DNA of 64,000 bases. Source: Candidatus Methylobacter oryzae. Lineage in GTDB: Bacteria; Pseudomonadota; Gammaproteobacteria; Methylococcales; Methylomonadaceae. The stretch lies in NCBI GenBank assembly GCA_945861405.1, contig CAMAUL010000001.1, positions 62,001-126,000 of the forward strand. Direction: 5' to 3'. Under the pieces are notes generated by a model, which saw only the letters and a program-made list of their open reading frames with translations, was not told where the DNA came from and did no database searches. Shown in pieces: positions 44,933-52,930 of this stretch. Positions within the stretch are counted from its first letter, which is position 1, and each line of letters starts with the position of its first letter. The position numbers and the translations under genes were made by a program.

Positions 44933-45654
44933 AGCAATCCCCGTGCGTGCGCCAGATATTTGTGCTCCAGCTCATCATGCGCCACGGTGTGCGCATCGAA
45001 CTCTTCGACCAGACGCCCTGCTTTCATAATGCCGATACGGTCGGCGACCTGCTTGGCATTAAACAGATCATGGGTCGCCATCAGCACCGCCATGCCCAGA
45101 TCGGCGGCCGCCCGTATCCGTTGGGCGAAATCATTGGCTGCACTGGGATCAAGCCCGGAGGTCGGTTCATCCAGCAGCATGACTTTCGCCTGTTTTGCCG
45201 AGGCGATAGCCAAACCGACTTTCTGGCGCATACCTTTTGAATAAGTCGAAACACGCCGTTCATGGGCGTCGGTTTGCAAACCTGTATTTACCAGCAGGTC
45301 GTGCGCGTGTTGCCGGGATAAGCGGATATTGGCCAACGTACAGAAAAAGCGCAGGTTTTCCAGGCCGCTCATGTACTCATAGAGAGCCACATTTTCCGGC
45401 AAGTACGCGACCTTGGCGCGAACCATGGTCGGGTTTTGGTCAGGCGACTCACCATCAATAAAGACATTGCCGTCGGTCGGCCGATTGAACCCCAAAAAGG
45501 TATTGATGGTCGATGTCTTACCCGCGCCATTACCGCCCAATAAAGCATAGACGCACCCTGCCGGAACCGACAAATCGAGCGTATCAATCGCGCGATGGTT
45601 TTTATAATTGACCACCAGTTGTCTGGCTTCAAGCAGGGTTTTATTTGGCGACAT
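44929..45654 (-). CDS. ABC transporter ATP-binding protein
   Basis: 241 residues: Walker A GGNGAGKTS (about 35-43), signature YSKGMRQKVGLA (about 138-149), Walker B VMLLDEPTSGLDP (about 158-170), and H-loop ATHDL. Of the CcmA/NosF-like subgroup that drives ABC-2 permeases. First gene of a three-gene operon with overlapping stops and starts, so the complex is surely ATPase plus the two DUF3526 permeases. Confidence 0.92.
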   Translation of the reverse strand: MSPNKTLLEARQLVVNYKNHRAIDTLDLSVPAGCVYALLGGNGAGKTSTINTFLGFNRPTDGNVFIDGESPDQNPTMVRAKVAYLPENVALYEYMSGLENLRFFCTLANIRLSRQHAHDLLVNTGLQTDAHERRVSTYSKGMRQKVGLAIASAKQAKVMLLDEPTSGLDPSAANDFAQRIRAAADLGMAVLMATHDLFNAKQVADRIGIMKAGRLVEEFDAHTVAHDELEHKYLAHARGLL

Positions 45655-45707
45655 AATTAGTTTTTAAATAATTGTAACTATTCAGCGAATGCTAAGTACT
45701 ATCAATA

Positions 45708-45796
45708 GAACACGGATGACGCAGATTGGACGGATTTACGCGGATTTTTGCACTTCCAATCAGTGTTTATCAGTCCAATCTGCGTCATCCGTGTTC
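45708..45796. repeat. GAACACGGATGACGC palindromic repeat
   Basis: Perfect 23-base arms (GAACACGGATGACGCAGATT... at 45708-45730, complement at 45774-45796). It lies between the ABC operon and the propeller gene. Same family as 32282 and 63315, including the upstream TGTAACTATTCAGCG flank. Confidence 0.85.
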
Positions 45797-45829
45797 CATT
45801 TTTGCATTACTTCAGCCAACCGTATTGCC

Positions 45830-47086
45830 CTATTCATCAATAGGCTTTAATTGATAATCCTGCAGCTGGGTTTTCCAGGAAAGATAGACCTTCTGCCCGT
45901 CGCTAACCAGGAATGGCTGATCGCCGGACTTCGCAGTTTGGGCAATTACTTCAGGCTTCGACCAGCTTTTGCCGTCATCGGTGGATTTCATCAGCTTGAT
46001 AAGATTGTTAGTGCCGTCGAACTCCTGCCAACCCACATAAACCCGAGAACCTAAAGCCAGCACATGCGGATGACCTGTGCCAGCCTTGCCGAAGTTAACC
46101 GGCGCGGAAAAATGCCGTCCGGCATCGGCCGAATAGGCATAAAACAGTCCTGAGTTGGTAGGGGAGCCGCTAAACCATGCCGCGTGATAAATGCCGGAAT
46201 CGGAAATCGACAGACCGGGGCCGTGATGCGGGCAGGCATCGATTTTCCAGTTGTCCTGGCCGACACGGTGAGTATCGCCGGGAGTATTCCAGTCGTTGAA
46301 TTTAACCAGCGCGTGATCGCGTATGCCGCCTTCAAAAACATGCCGCCAAGTGATGACCGGCGTGTTGTCCGGCGCTATCGCGGTATCCAGTCGGCAGCAC
46401 TGGCAGGTATGGGTGGCGATTCTTTTATTGGGATAAAAATACTGACCGCCATCGTCCGACCAGCTGTAATACAAGGAAGAGCCCTCAAATTGCTGGCCTG
46501 CTTTTTTGGCCGCTTCAACATCGCGGGCATCCAGCCAAGCGATAAAGATTTCGCCGTTTTTGCCGATAGCCATGCTGTCGAAGCGATGGCTGATGTTGTC
46601 CAGATTATCATTGACGGTCACCGGCGCGGAAAAATGCTCTCCGCCGTCAGTCGAGCGACTAAAGCGGATGTGACCGCTATGTTTACCCTCCAGCTTTTGA
46701 GTCCAGGTTAGATAAATATTGCCCTTGGCATCCAGCTTTATCTTCGGGCGATATTCACCTTTGGCTTCTATTTTTTCGGCACCGGCATTGACCATCACCG
46801 GTGCAGTAAAGCTTAAGCCTTTATCCTCCGATGACTGCACATAAACGTGATCATTGTTTACCCAGGTAATCCATAACACGCCCTTGCCGTCGAAAGCGGC
46901 GCTGATCGTTTCCGCGCATTGGTTTGTAGGCTGCGCGTTGGCATCGGCGCAAGCGCCTTTTGCTTCGTTAGAGTGATGATGCGCGTGCTGTTGCTGACCA
47001 TCGTCTGCGGATTTTACAGTCGCGTCATTCGCACAGCCGGAGACTGCCAACGTTGCAAAAAATAAAAAAGAGGGAAGAGATTTCAT
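45830..47086 (-). CDS. Lipoprotein beta-propeller (sialidase-like) with Cys/His clusters
   Basis: 418 residues from ATG 47086. Lipobox AVSGC with lipid Cys18, then a His-rich linker (QQQHAHHHSN, 31-40). The body has four Asp-box turns (STDGGEHF, SDDGGQYF, SADAGRHF, STDDGKSW), so it folds as a sialidase-type propeller. Sialidase catalytic Arg triad and Tyr/Glu are not evident. Odd features are HTCQCCRLD (Cys 228, 230, 231) and DACPHHGPG (Cys 285, His 287-288), which look like metal or haem-ligand clusters. Set between an ABC exporter and metal-type TonB receptors, it may bind copper. That role is inferred. Confidence 0.7.
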   Translation of the reverse strand: MKSLPSFLFFATLAVSGCANDATVKSADDGQQQHAHHHSNEAKGACADANAQPTNQCAETISAAFDGKGVLWITWVNNDHVYVQSSEDKGLSFTAPVMVNAGAEKIEAKGEYRPKIKLDAKGNIYLTWTQKLEGKHSGHIRFSRSTDGGEHFSAPVTVNDNLDNISHRFDSMAIGKNGEIFIAWLDARDVEAAKKAGQQFEGSSLYYSWSDDGGQYFYPNKRIATHTCQCCRLDTAIAPDNTPVITWRHVFEGGIRDHALVKFNDWNTPGDTHRVGQDNWKIDACPHHGPGLSISDSGIYHAAWFSGSPTNSGLFYAYSADAGRHFSAPVNFGKAGTGHPHVLALGSRVYVGWQEFDGTNNLIKLMKSTDDGKSWSKPEVIAQTAKSGDQPFLVSDGQKVYLSWKTQLQDYQLKPIDE

Positions 47087-47164
47087 TGATGCTACCGAAT
47101 TAAAGAGTCGAGCCAAATTATAAAGAGAAATAGGGGGAATATCTTTCCCCTTTTATACACAGCA

Positions 47165-47198
47165 AAGCCGGACTATTAACATATCCGGCTTTTTGTTT
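47165..47198. terminator. Possible hairpin terminator before the propeller gene
   Basis: AAAGCCGGA - loop - TCCGGCTTTTTG lies between the receptor stop (47220) and the propeller start. The T-rich side is on the plus strand, so as a stop for the leftward receptor gene it is weak. Confidence 0.4.
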
Positions 47199-47219
47199 TT
47201 TCTTTATATAATTAAATTG

Positions 47220-49634
47220 TTAATAATTATACTTCAACTCAGCAAAGTAAGTGCGCGATGGGAACGGGTGAAATAACCAAACCTGCTGATCAGTGACGTT
47301 ATCAACACCTGCAGAAGCGCTGACCTGCTTGGTGATGTTGTATTTGGCCCGCAAATCGACAATAAAATAAGCATTACCGCCAGATCCATAAGTCCCTGGA
47401 TTGATGTCACTGTTGTTCAACTGGCTGAACTGCGGGCTGCTGTAACGACCGCTTACCGAGGTGATCAACTTGTCGATTGGACGATAGGCAATGGTTGCAC
47501 TGGCGCGCCACTCGGGAACCCTGGGCTGGCGTTTGCCGGTTGACGGCTGGTTGGCTCTGGGGTTAGCGGCAGTAGCACCTGCACTAGCGGCAGCCGCATC
47601 TGAAGCCGCGTTCTCGGTAATTTCGGAATTGGTCCAGGTTGCGTTACCGTAAAGGTCAATACCTTTTATGCCGACATCACTGGCTTCGCCTGCAACTTCG
47701 ACACCATAAGTTTGAATTTCCCCGACATTTGAAGGCGTACTGGAAATAGCCCCGGTGGATAAAAGAGTTTGCTGCGAAAAAATGGCATCTTTTACGCGTT
47801 CCTGGAATAAGCTAAGGCGCAACTTGCCCTGATCCAGGAAATATTCGTTGGAAAATTCAGAAGACAGAGCTTCTTCGGGTTTTAGGTTCGGATTGCCATT
47901 GACAATATTCGTTATCCCGCCCACAGTCGTCGTCGTCGTTTGAAACAGCTCGGTCACGGTAGCAAAGCGGTAGGCTTGGCCGATGGACAAGCCTGTTTGC
48001 ACACGGTCTAAAGGCTTCCAGGTCAGCTTGGCCTTGGGCGAAAATTCCAGTTCATTGCGCTCTGCCTGATTGAGCGACTTGAGTGTGTTGTTAGCTATAG
48101 CCTGATTAAGTCCATCATAAGCGTGCCAGCTTTCCACTCGCCCCCCCAACGTCAGGTTCCAGGCTTTATTGAAGTCCCAGGCATCCTGCAACCAATAGCC
48201 TTCGGTCTGGGTCTTGCCTTGCGAGTTGGATCTAATGGTGCCGGTGTCATTCGATTGCCAGTTGGTAACGGTATAAACCGGATTATCCAAAGTATATAAA
48301 TCATGATGGAACCCAAAGCTGACCTCATGCTTGCCCAGCAGATCGGTGCCGGGACGCCAGATACCTTTCGCATCGGCAGTATGCCAGCCGGTTCCGGTCA
48401 AGCTGGTCACTGTGCCTGCGCCGTTATTAGCGGCTTGCGCGGGGGTTTGTGTCGATGTCCGGCTAAGATCCGTGCCGTATTCGACCACGCTGCCCGCCAA
48501 ATCCCAATCGAACACGCCGCCGGTGGTGGATTTAAGGTTCATACCATGCGACCAATGCATTTGCTCGGCTCTGGTTTCTGCGAAACTAGCTGCATAGCGC
48601 CTTCCGCCAATATTAACGTTGCCGCTATTGACCACATTACCGGCACTATCACGCAAAAAACTGTTAAAACCGGCATTAGCATCGTTCTGCCATAGCCCCA
48701 ATGTATATGCCGCACGGATGGTCGGGGTGATGTCGTAGCCGAGTTTCCATTTGAAGTTGTCCTGCACCGTATGGTTAAGCGCCGACTCGCCCAGCACTTG
48801 AGCGCTAACCCCGTACGGGTTTGAGTTTGCAATAGCCCCCGTTACCACTGTGTCCGCACCCGTTGCATTACCCGTTGAAAGAGGGTTCACAAAAGCTATA
48901 GGCTGGCTGTGGCTATCCAGGTGACTGACATCAAAACGGAATGACAAATCTTTGTAGCGATCGCCTACATTGAAAGAATATTCCTGGCTGTCGAACATCT
49001 TTTTCTTGCCATAGAAACTGTAATCCTGCCAAGTCGATTTTACATCGGCACCGGCCTCAAATTTTTCCGGCATTTTCGTCGTGATGTCGATCACGCCGCC
49101 CATGGAATTACCAGCATATGCCGCTGAAAATGGTCCATACATCACATCAACCCGTTCAATTTCTGAGGGCGCTACCATATTCCAACGCGGTGATCCGGTG
49201 TTACCGTTATTATTGCCTAACAACGAAGACAGCAGGATGCCGTCGGCATAAATCAGGCCGCGAGCGCTGGCACTTGTGCCTGAAGTACGCCAGCCCACCG
49301 GCGCATTGGTGTCGCCGATATAGCGTTTGCGCACTTGAATGCTGGGCAGGTATTTAATGACGTCCTCGGCAGTCATCGCATTGATGGTGTTGTCGATTTT
49401 TTCGCTGGTAACGCTTTCTGTCGTCGTCGGCAGCCGGTATCTTTCCTTGGCGGTAGGCTTTATTTTTTCGGTAACTGTCATGTCCGACATTACTGCTTTG
49501 GAATTGTCGGCAGGGGCTTTTTTTGCATTAACGTTTTGCTTGGTTTCAGCTGCGGCGAACGGAGATGCTACTATCAGCAGGCAGATCAAAGCGCGTCGGG
49601 GATTAAGCGGATAAGGCGGTTTGGAATGTGTCAT
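47220..49634 (-). CDS. TonB-dependent outer membrane receptor
   Basis: 804 residues. Signal peptide (RRALICLLIVASPFAAA) near the N-terminus; plug domain about 60-195 (KYLPSIQVRKRYIGD...SEIERVDVMYGPFSAAYAGNSMGGVIDITTKMP) and a 22-strand barrel to the terminal FAELKYNY. It shares the plug wording (VRKRxIGD, YGPFSxxYxGNSMGGVI, TKMPEKFEA) with the next receptor upstream, so the two are paralogues. Substrate cannot be read; it lacks the CxxxM copper motif of the third receptor. AGGAGG lies five bases before ATG. It follows the upstream receptor by 84 bases, probably as an operon. Confidence 0.88.
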   Translation of the reverse strand: MTHSKPPYPLNPRRALICLLIVASPFAAAETKQNVNAKKAPADNSKAVMSDMTVTEKIKPTAKERYRLPTTTESVTSEKIDNTINAMTAEDVIKYLPSIQVRKRYIGDTNAPVGWRTSGTSASARGLIYADGILLSSLLGNNNGNTGSPRWNMVAPSEIERVDVMYGPFSAAYAGNSMGGVIDITTKMPEKFEAGADVKSTWQDYSFYGKKKMFDSQEYSFNVGDRYKDLSFRFDVSHLDSHSQPIAFVNPLSTGNATGADTVVTGAIANSNPYGVSAQVLGESALNHTVQDNFKWKLGYDITPTIRAAYTLGLWQNDANAGFNSFLRDSAGNVVNSGNVNIGGRRYAASFAETRAEQMHWSHGMNLKSTTGGVFDWDLAGSVVEYGTDLSRTSTQTPAQAANNGAGTVTSLTGTGWHTADAKGIWRPGTDLLGKHEVSFGFHHDLYTLDNPVYTVTNWQSNDTGTIRSNSQGKTQTEGYWLQDAWDFNKAWNLTLGGRVESWHAYDGLNQAIANNTLKSLNQAERNELEFSPKAKLTWKPLDRVQTGLSIGQAYRFATVTELFQTTTTTVGGITNIVNGNPNLKPEEALSSEFSNEYFLDQGKLRLSLFQERVKDAIFSQQTLLSTGAISSTPSNVGEIQTYGVEVAGEASDVGIKGIDLYGNATWTNSEITENAASDAAAASAGATAANPRANQPSTGKRQPRVPEWRASATIAYRPIDKLITSVSGRYSSPQFSQLNNSDINPGTYGSGGNAYFIVDLRAKYNITKQVSASAGVDNVTDQQVWLFHPFPSRTYFAELKYNY

Positions 49635-49718
49635 GGAGTCCTCCTAAATAATTATTGTTATAAGTAGCTTAAAAAAACACATCCTTGTGCAGATCAATAA
49701 ACTGTTTGTTCAATTAGG

Positions 49719-52109
49719 TTAATATTTCAGCGACGCGCTAATAAAATAAGTGCGTTGTGGAAAGGGGTGGTTTTCAAAGGCATTGGCGTTAAAAACGTTA
49801 TCGATCCCTGCTGAAATGGTGCTTTTCAATTTTGGGTTAATCGGTAACTTATAAGAGGTTTTCAAATCGACGAAAGTTGACTCATCGGTACCACCCATCA
49901 CATTTGCCGCCGTGTCGGTGTTAGCCAACGTTTGAAACGCGTCACTGCGATAACGGACGCCTACTGACGCAGTCCATGGCTGCGTAATGTGATAGGCAGC
50001 CGAGCCGTTGATTTGCAACTGGGGTATGCGATCCCATTCTTTGCCGGTGTAGTTAACACTGTTAGTCCCTATAGGATTATGTTTGGTAATCTGCTTATTC
50101 ATTATGGTGGTATTAGCCATCAAGTCGATGGGCAGGTTAAACACCTCGTTCTGTTGATAGGTCAAATCCACCCCAATTGCTTCGGTTTGATCAATCGGCT
50201 GAAAGGTTGTGGTCGTCTGTCCGTTAACGGTCACCGTGGTACTGTTGATTTCATTATTGATTTGATCAAAAAAGAAATTTGCGCGGACATAACCTCTGGG
50301 AATATCGTACTGGGTCATGAAGTTATGGAAATAACCCGCCTCAGGCCCTAAACCCGGAGCCGCAAAAGTGGTGCTATTAAGCCTGGAAGAGCTGGCGAAC
50401 ATTTCTTCCGCTATCGGGAAACGATACGCCTTGGAAAACGAATAGCGGAAAGTCCACTTATCGGGCGAATATTCCAGCGACGCTTTCGGCGAAAAGCGCG
50501 AAGCATCGCGGTCGGCATAGTTTTGAATTCTCAGGTTTGGATTAGCGTTCGTATAGTCATAAACGTGGCCATCAAGAGCTTGCCAATGATCGTAACGTCC
50601 CCCGGCCATTACGCTCCAATCGGGCAAGAACCGCCATTCCAACTGCGAGAAAGCACTGTTGGTTTGAGTTGCGCCGCCGCTGTCGTTGGTTTTAACATCG
50701 GCAGATCCGGCCTTGTAATTGTTGCTGTTGTAAACATCCAGATTCAGGCTGGCATGGTTAAACTGATAGCCGCCCATAAAGGACAAATCATCCCTGCCCA
50801 GGAATTTGTCGTTCGCCAGCTTCAGGTCGTAAGTCGCCCACCAGGGTTTTTCATCGGAAACCTGGCCTTTATTTTGGTTTAGCGGATGACTGGGATTAAG
50901 GTTTGATTGGATCGTTCTATCCTTGAATGCATCGTAATAACTGGCGGTTGTATCGATGCTCCAGTTAGTCGAGATTTTGCCCTTTAAGCCCAAGCCATAA
51001 TTTAGCGCTTGGCGTTCCGAGTCGCTGACCGAGAAAACCGAACCGGGAACGGCAAATCGTTGTCCTCCGGCAGTTCTGTAGTTTTGACTGGCGGATAGTC
51101 CTGCGGCGGTCGCTCCGCCCCATACTTTATTACCCGCCGCATCTCTTAACAAGGTATTCGGGTCATCAACTTTCCCTACCCGATCTTCATAGGCAATGGT
51201 AAAACGTCCTTGCAGCTCTTCGGTAAAGTCATAACCGAATTTGGCTTTGAACAGATCCGTCGTTTGCTGGGCAACGCCGATGTCACCGTAGGCAATCGCC
51301 GGGGCTTCTGTCACCGTTTGGTAACCTTCCCCTCCGGTGACAGCCGTGCCACCGGCTGCGGTAGTTAAAGCGGCGGCATTGATGGTCTGCGATTGGCCCT
51401 CGTTTTCAAAATGATTGTAAGAACCCCAGACGCTGAACTTATCAATCCTGTCGCCTGCGGAAATAAAGGTCTTAAAACCCGATAAAATTTCGTTACGACC
51501 TGAACGATGCGTATCCTGGAACATACCCATAGTATCCATCTGGGCTTCGAATTTTTCCGGCATTTTGGTATTCAGGTTAATTACGCCGCCCATCGAGTTG
51601 CCGCTATATTGTGATGAAAACGGGCCGTAAAGCACTTCCGCCGAATCAATTTCGCTGGGGGATACCATCGACCATCTGGGGGCGCCGTTAAACGAGGTGC
51701 GCAAAGGGTTATGCAGCGGCATGCCATCGGCATAAACCATGCTGTGCGCGGTTTGAAACGAATTTGAAGTGCGTATGCCCAAAGTGCCGTTCGGGTCGCC
51801 AATAAAGCGCTTGCGGATCAGTACGCCAGGGGCATATCTGATCGTATCCTCAACCGTTGTCGCATTGACTTTGGTTTTAACGTCTGCGGCATCAATCGTA
51901 AAGGTAGGCGTTGCCTTGGCAGTATCCGGAAACTTTCTATCGGTCGCGGTGCCGTATGTCACCATATCAGCACCCTGATATTTATCGGCTTTTGCCTGGT
52001 CTTGTTTGGCAGTAGTTTGTGATTTATCTGTCTTTTTAGCTTTGACTGGCTCGGCTGCAACTCCGCAACCTAAATAAGTCATGCCCAGCAATAATAGGTA
52101 TTTTTTCAT
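49719..52109 (-). CDS. TonB-dependent outer membrane receptor
   Basis: 796 residues. Signal peptide MKKYLLLLGMTYLGCGVAAE is almost the same as that of the third receptor (52931-55171), although the rest is closer to the first. Plug about 60-190 (RYAPGVLIRKRFIGDPNGTLGIRTSN; SEIDSAEVLYGPFSSQYSGNSMGGVINLNTKMP), barrel to the terminal YFISASLKY. First gene of a probable two-receptor operon. Its upstream region holds a 21-bp motif shared with the third receptor, so they may share a regulator. Substrate unknown. Confidence 0.88.
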   Translation of the reverse strand: MKKYLLLLGMTYLGCGVAAEPVKAKKTDKSQTTAKQDQAKADKYQGADMVTYGTATDRKFPDTAKATPTFTIDAADVKTKVNATTVEDTIRYAPGVLIRKRFIGDPNGTLGIRTSNSFQTAHSMVYADGMPLHNPLRTSFNGAPRWSMVSPSEIDSAEVLYGPFSSQYSGNSMGGVINLNTKMPEKFEAQMDTMGMFQDTHRSGRNEILSGFKTFISAGDRIDKFSVWGSYNHFENEGQSQTINAAALTTAAGGTAVTGGEGYQTVTEAPAIAYGDIGVAQQTTDLFKAKFGYDFTEELQGRFTIAYEDRVGKVDDPNTLLRDAAGNKVWGGATAAGLSASQNYRTAGGQRFAVPGSVFSVSDSERQALNYGLGLKGKISTNWSIDTTASYYDAFKDRTIQSNLNPSHPLNQNKGQVSDEKPWWATYDLKLANDKFLGRDDLSFMGGYQFNHASLNLDVYNSNNYKAGSADVKTNDSGGATQTNSAFSQLEWRFLPDWSVMAGGRYDHWQALDGHVYDYTNANPNLRIQNYADRDASRFSPKASLEYSPDKWTFRYSFSKAYRFPIAEEMFASSSRLNSTTFAAPGLGPEAGYFHNFMTQYDIPRGYVRANFFFDQINNEINSTTVTVNGQTTTTFQPIDQTEAIGVDLTYQQNEVFNLPIDLMANTTIMNKQITKHNPIGTNSVNYTGKEWDRIPQLQINGSAAYHITQPWTASVGVRYRSDAFQTLANTDTAANVMGGTDESTFVDLKTSYKLPINPKLKSTISAGIDNVFNANAFENHPFPQRTYFISASLKY

Positions 52110-52930
52110 TATTCTAAATTTTTATAGTCATGGGTGGTTCTTAAATATAAAGCACATTACATGCCAAACCACTAAGCCCACGAATTATGTAGCTTGCAGC
52201 CTCACCGAACGTGCTTTCCGCACCTGTCGTAATCGATGGCTTACATTCAAAGCATTCAAGGACTTGCATCTTGGTCTTAAAGTTATTTAGCTTGCTTAAA
52301 TACCTGTTCAACTTAATCAGCGTGCCTTGTGCCTCAGGCTTACAGGTTTTTATTGGCACTGTGTTTTTTTAAAAAGTGCGGCATATAACGCATATTGGTG
52401 TGTTAAATAACACAGTTTAATTAGACTGTCTCTTCTCAATAGACTAACCGAGAGCGATATTTTTGGGCTGGATGGAGGATCATCTTAGAAATGGATGCTG
52501 AAATATCCCTTGGGAAAGATAGGTGGGGCCGCGGACTCCGCTGAACAAACACCGCTCGCTTCAATTGATTTTTTTGGTTTATTCACCACTAAAGGATTCG
52601 GGAATTACAAACATTCCACCGCGCAGAAAGCGGCTGATCCCTGGGAACGCTGAGCCCCAGCTCGGCTTCTTCACATTCAATCGTCAGGCTGCTTGTTGCG
52701 CCAAGCTGGGGCTTGGCGTTCCCGGAACTTGCATCCGACTATAGAGTACGATAAATGGTATTTTAGTTATTTCCTGCTCCCTAAGACAAAAAGAACCAGA
52801 AGTTGTATTTCTTCCGAGCCGGGCCCCGTCCGTAACGTTTCAACTGACTACTAATGATGCTAAACGCTAAGAGCGGGGTTGCAAACCCCGTCCCGCCTTA
52901 GGCGAATAAATTCGCCCCTACAGTTATCAA
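52110..52930. other. 821-bp gene-free region: receptor promoter and repeats
   Basis: The left part is the promoter side of the receptor at 49719-52109, with the 21-bp motif at 52376-52396 and AAATAACACAGTT at about 52405-52417. The right part holds a palindrome with CGCTGAGCCCCAGCTCGGCT and GCCAAGCTGGGGCTTGGCG (about 52648-52721) and a GCGGGGTTGCAAACCCCG hairpin followed by GGCGAATAAATTCGCCCCTA (52873-52922). No gene seen. Confidence 0.6.
52376..52396 (-). promoter_or_regulatory. Shared 21-bp motif, copy 1
   Basis: On the minus strand: AATATGCGT, then T, then ATATGCCGCAC. It differs at one base (T versus C) from the copy at 55286-55306, which lies in the opposite orientation. Both copies sit close to an AAATAACACAGTT stretch in the same orientation (52405 and 55318). 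Candidate operator for the TonB receptor genes. Confidence 0.45.

Noticed and set aside
47220-52109. Copper-ligand motif in the first two TonB receptors
   Set aside because: Neither has the ACxNHM or HxM pair of the OprC family, so copper as their substrate rests on neighbourhood alone.
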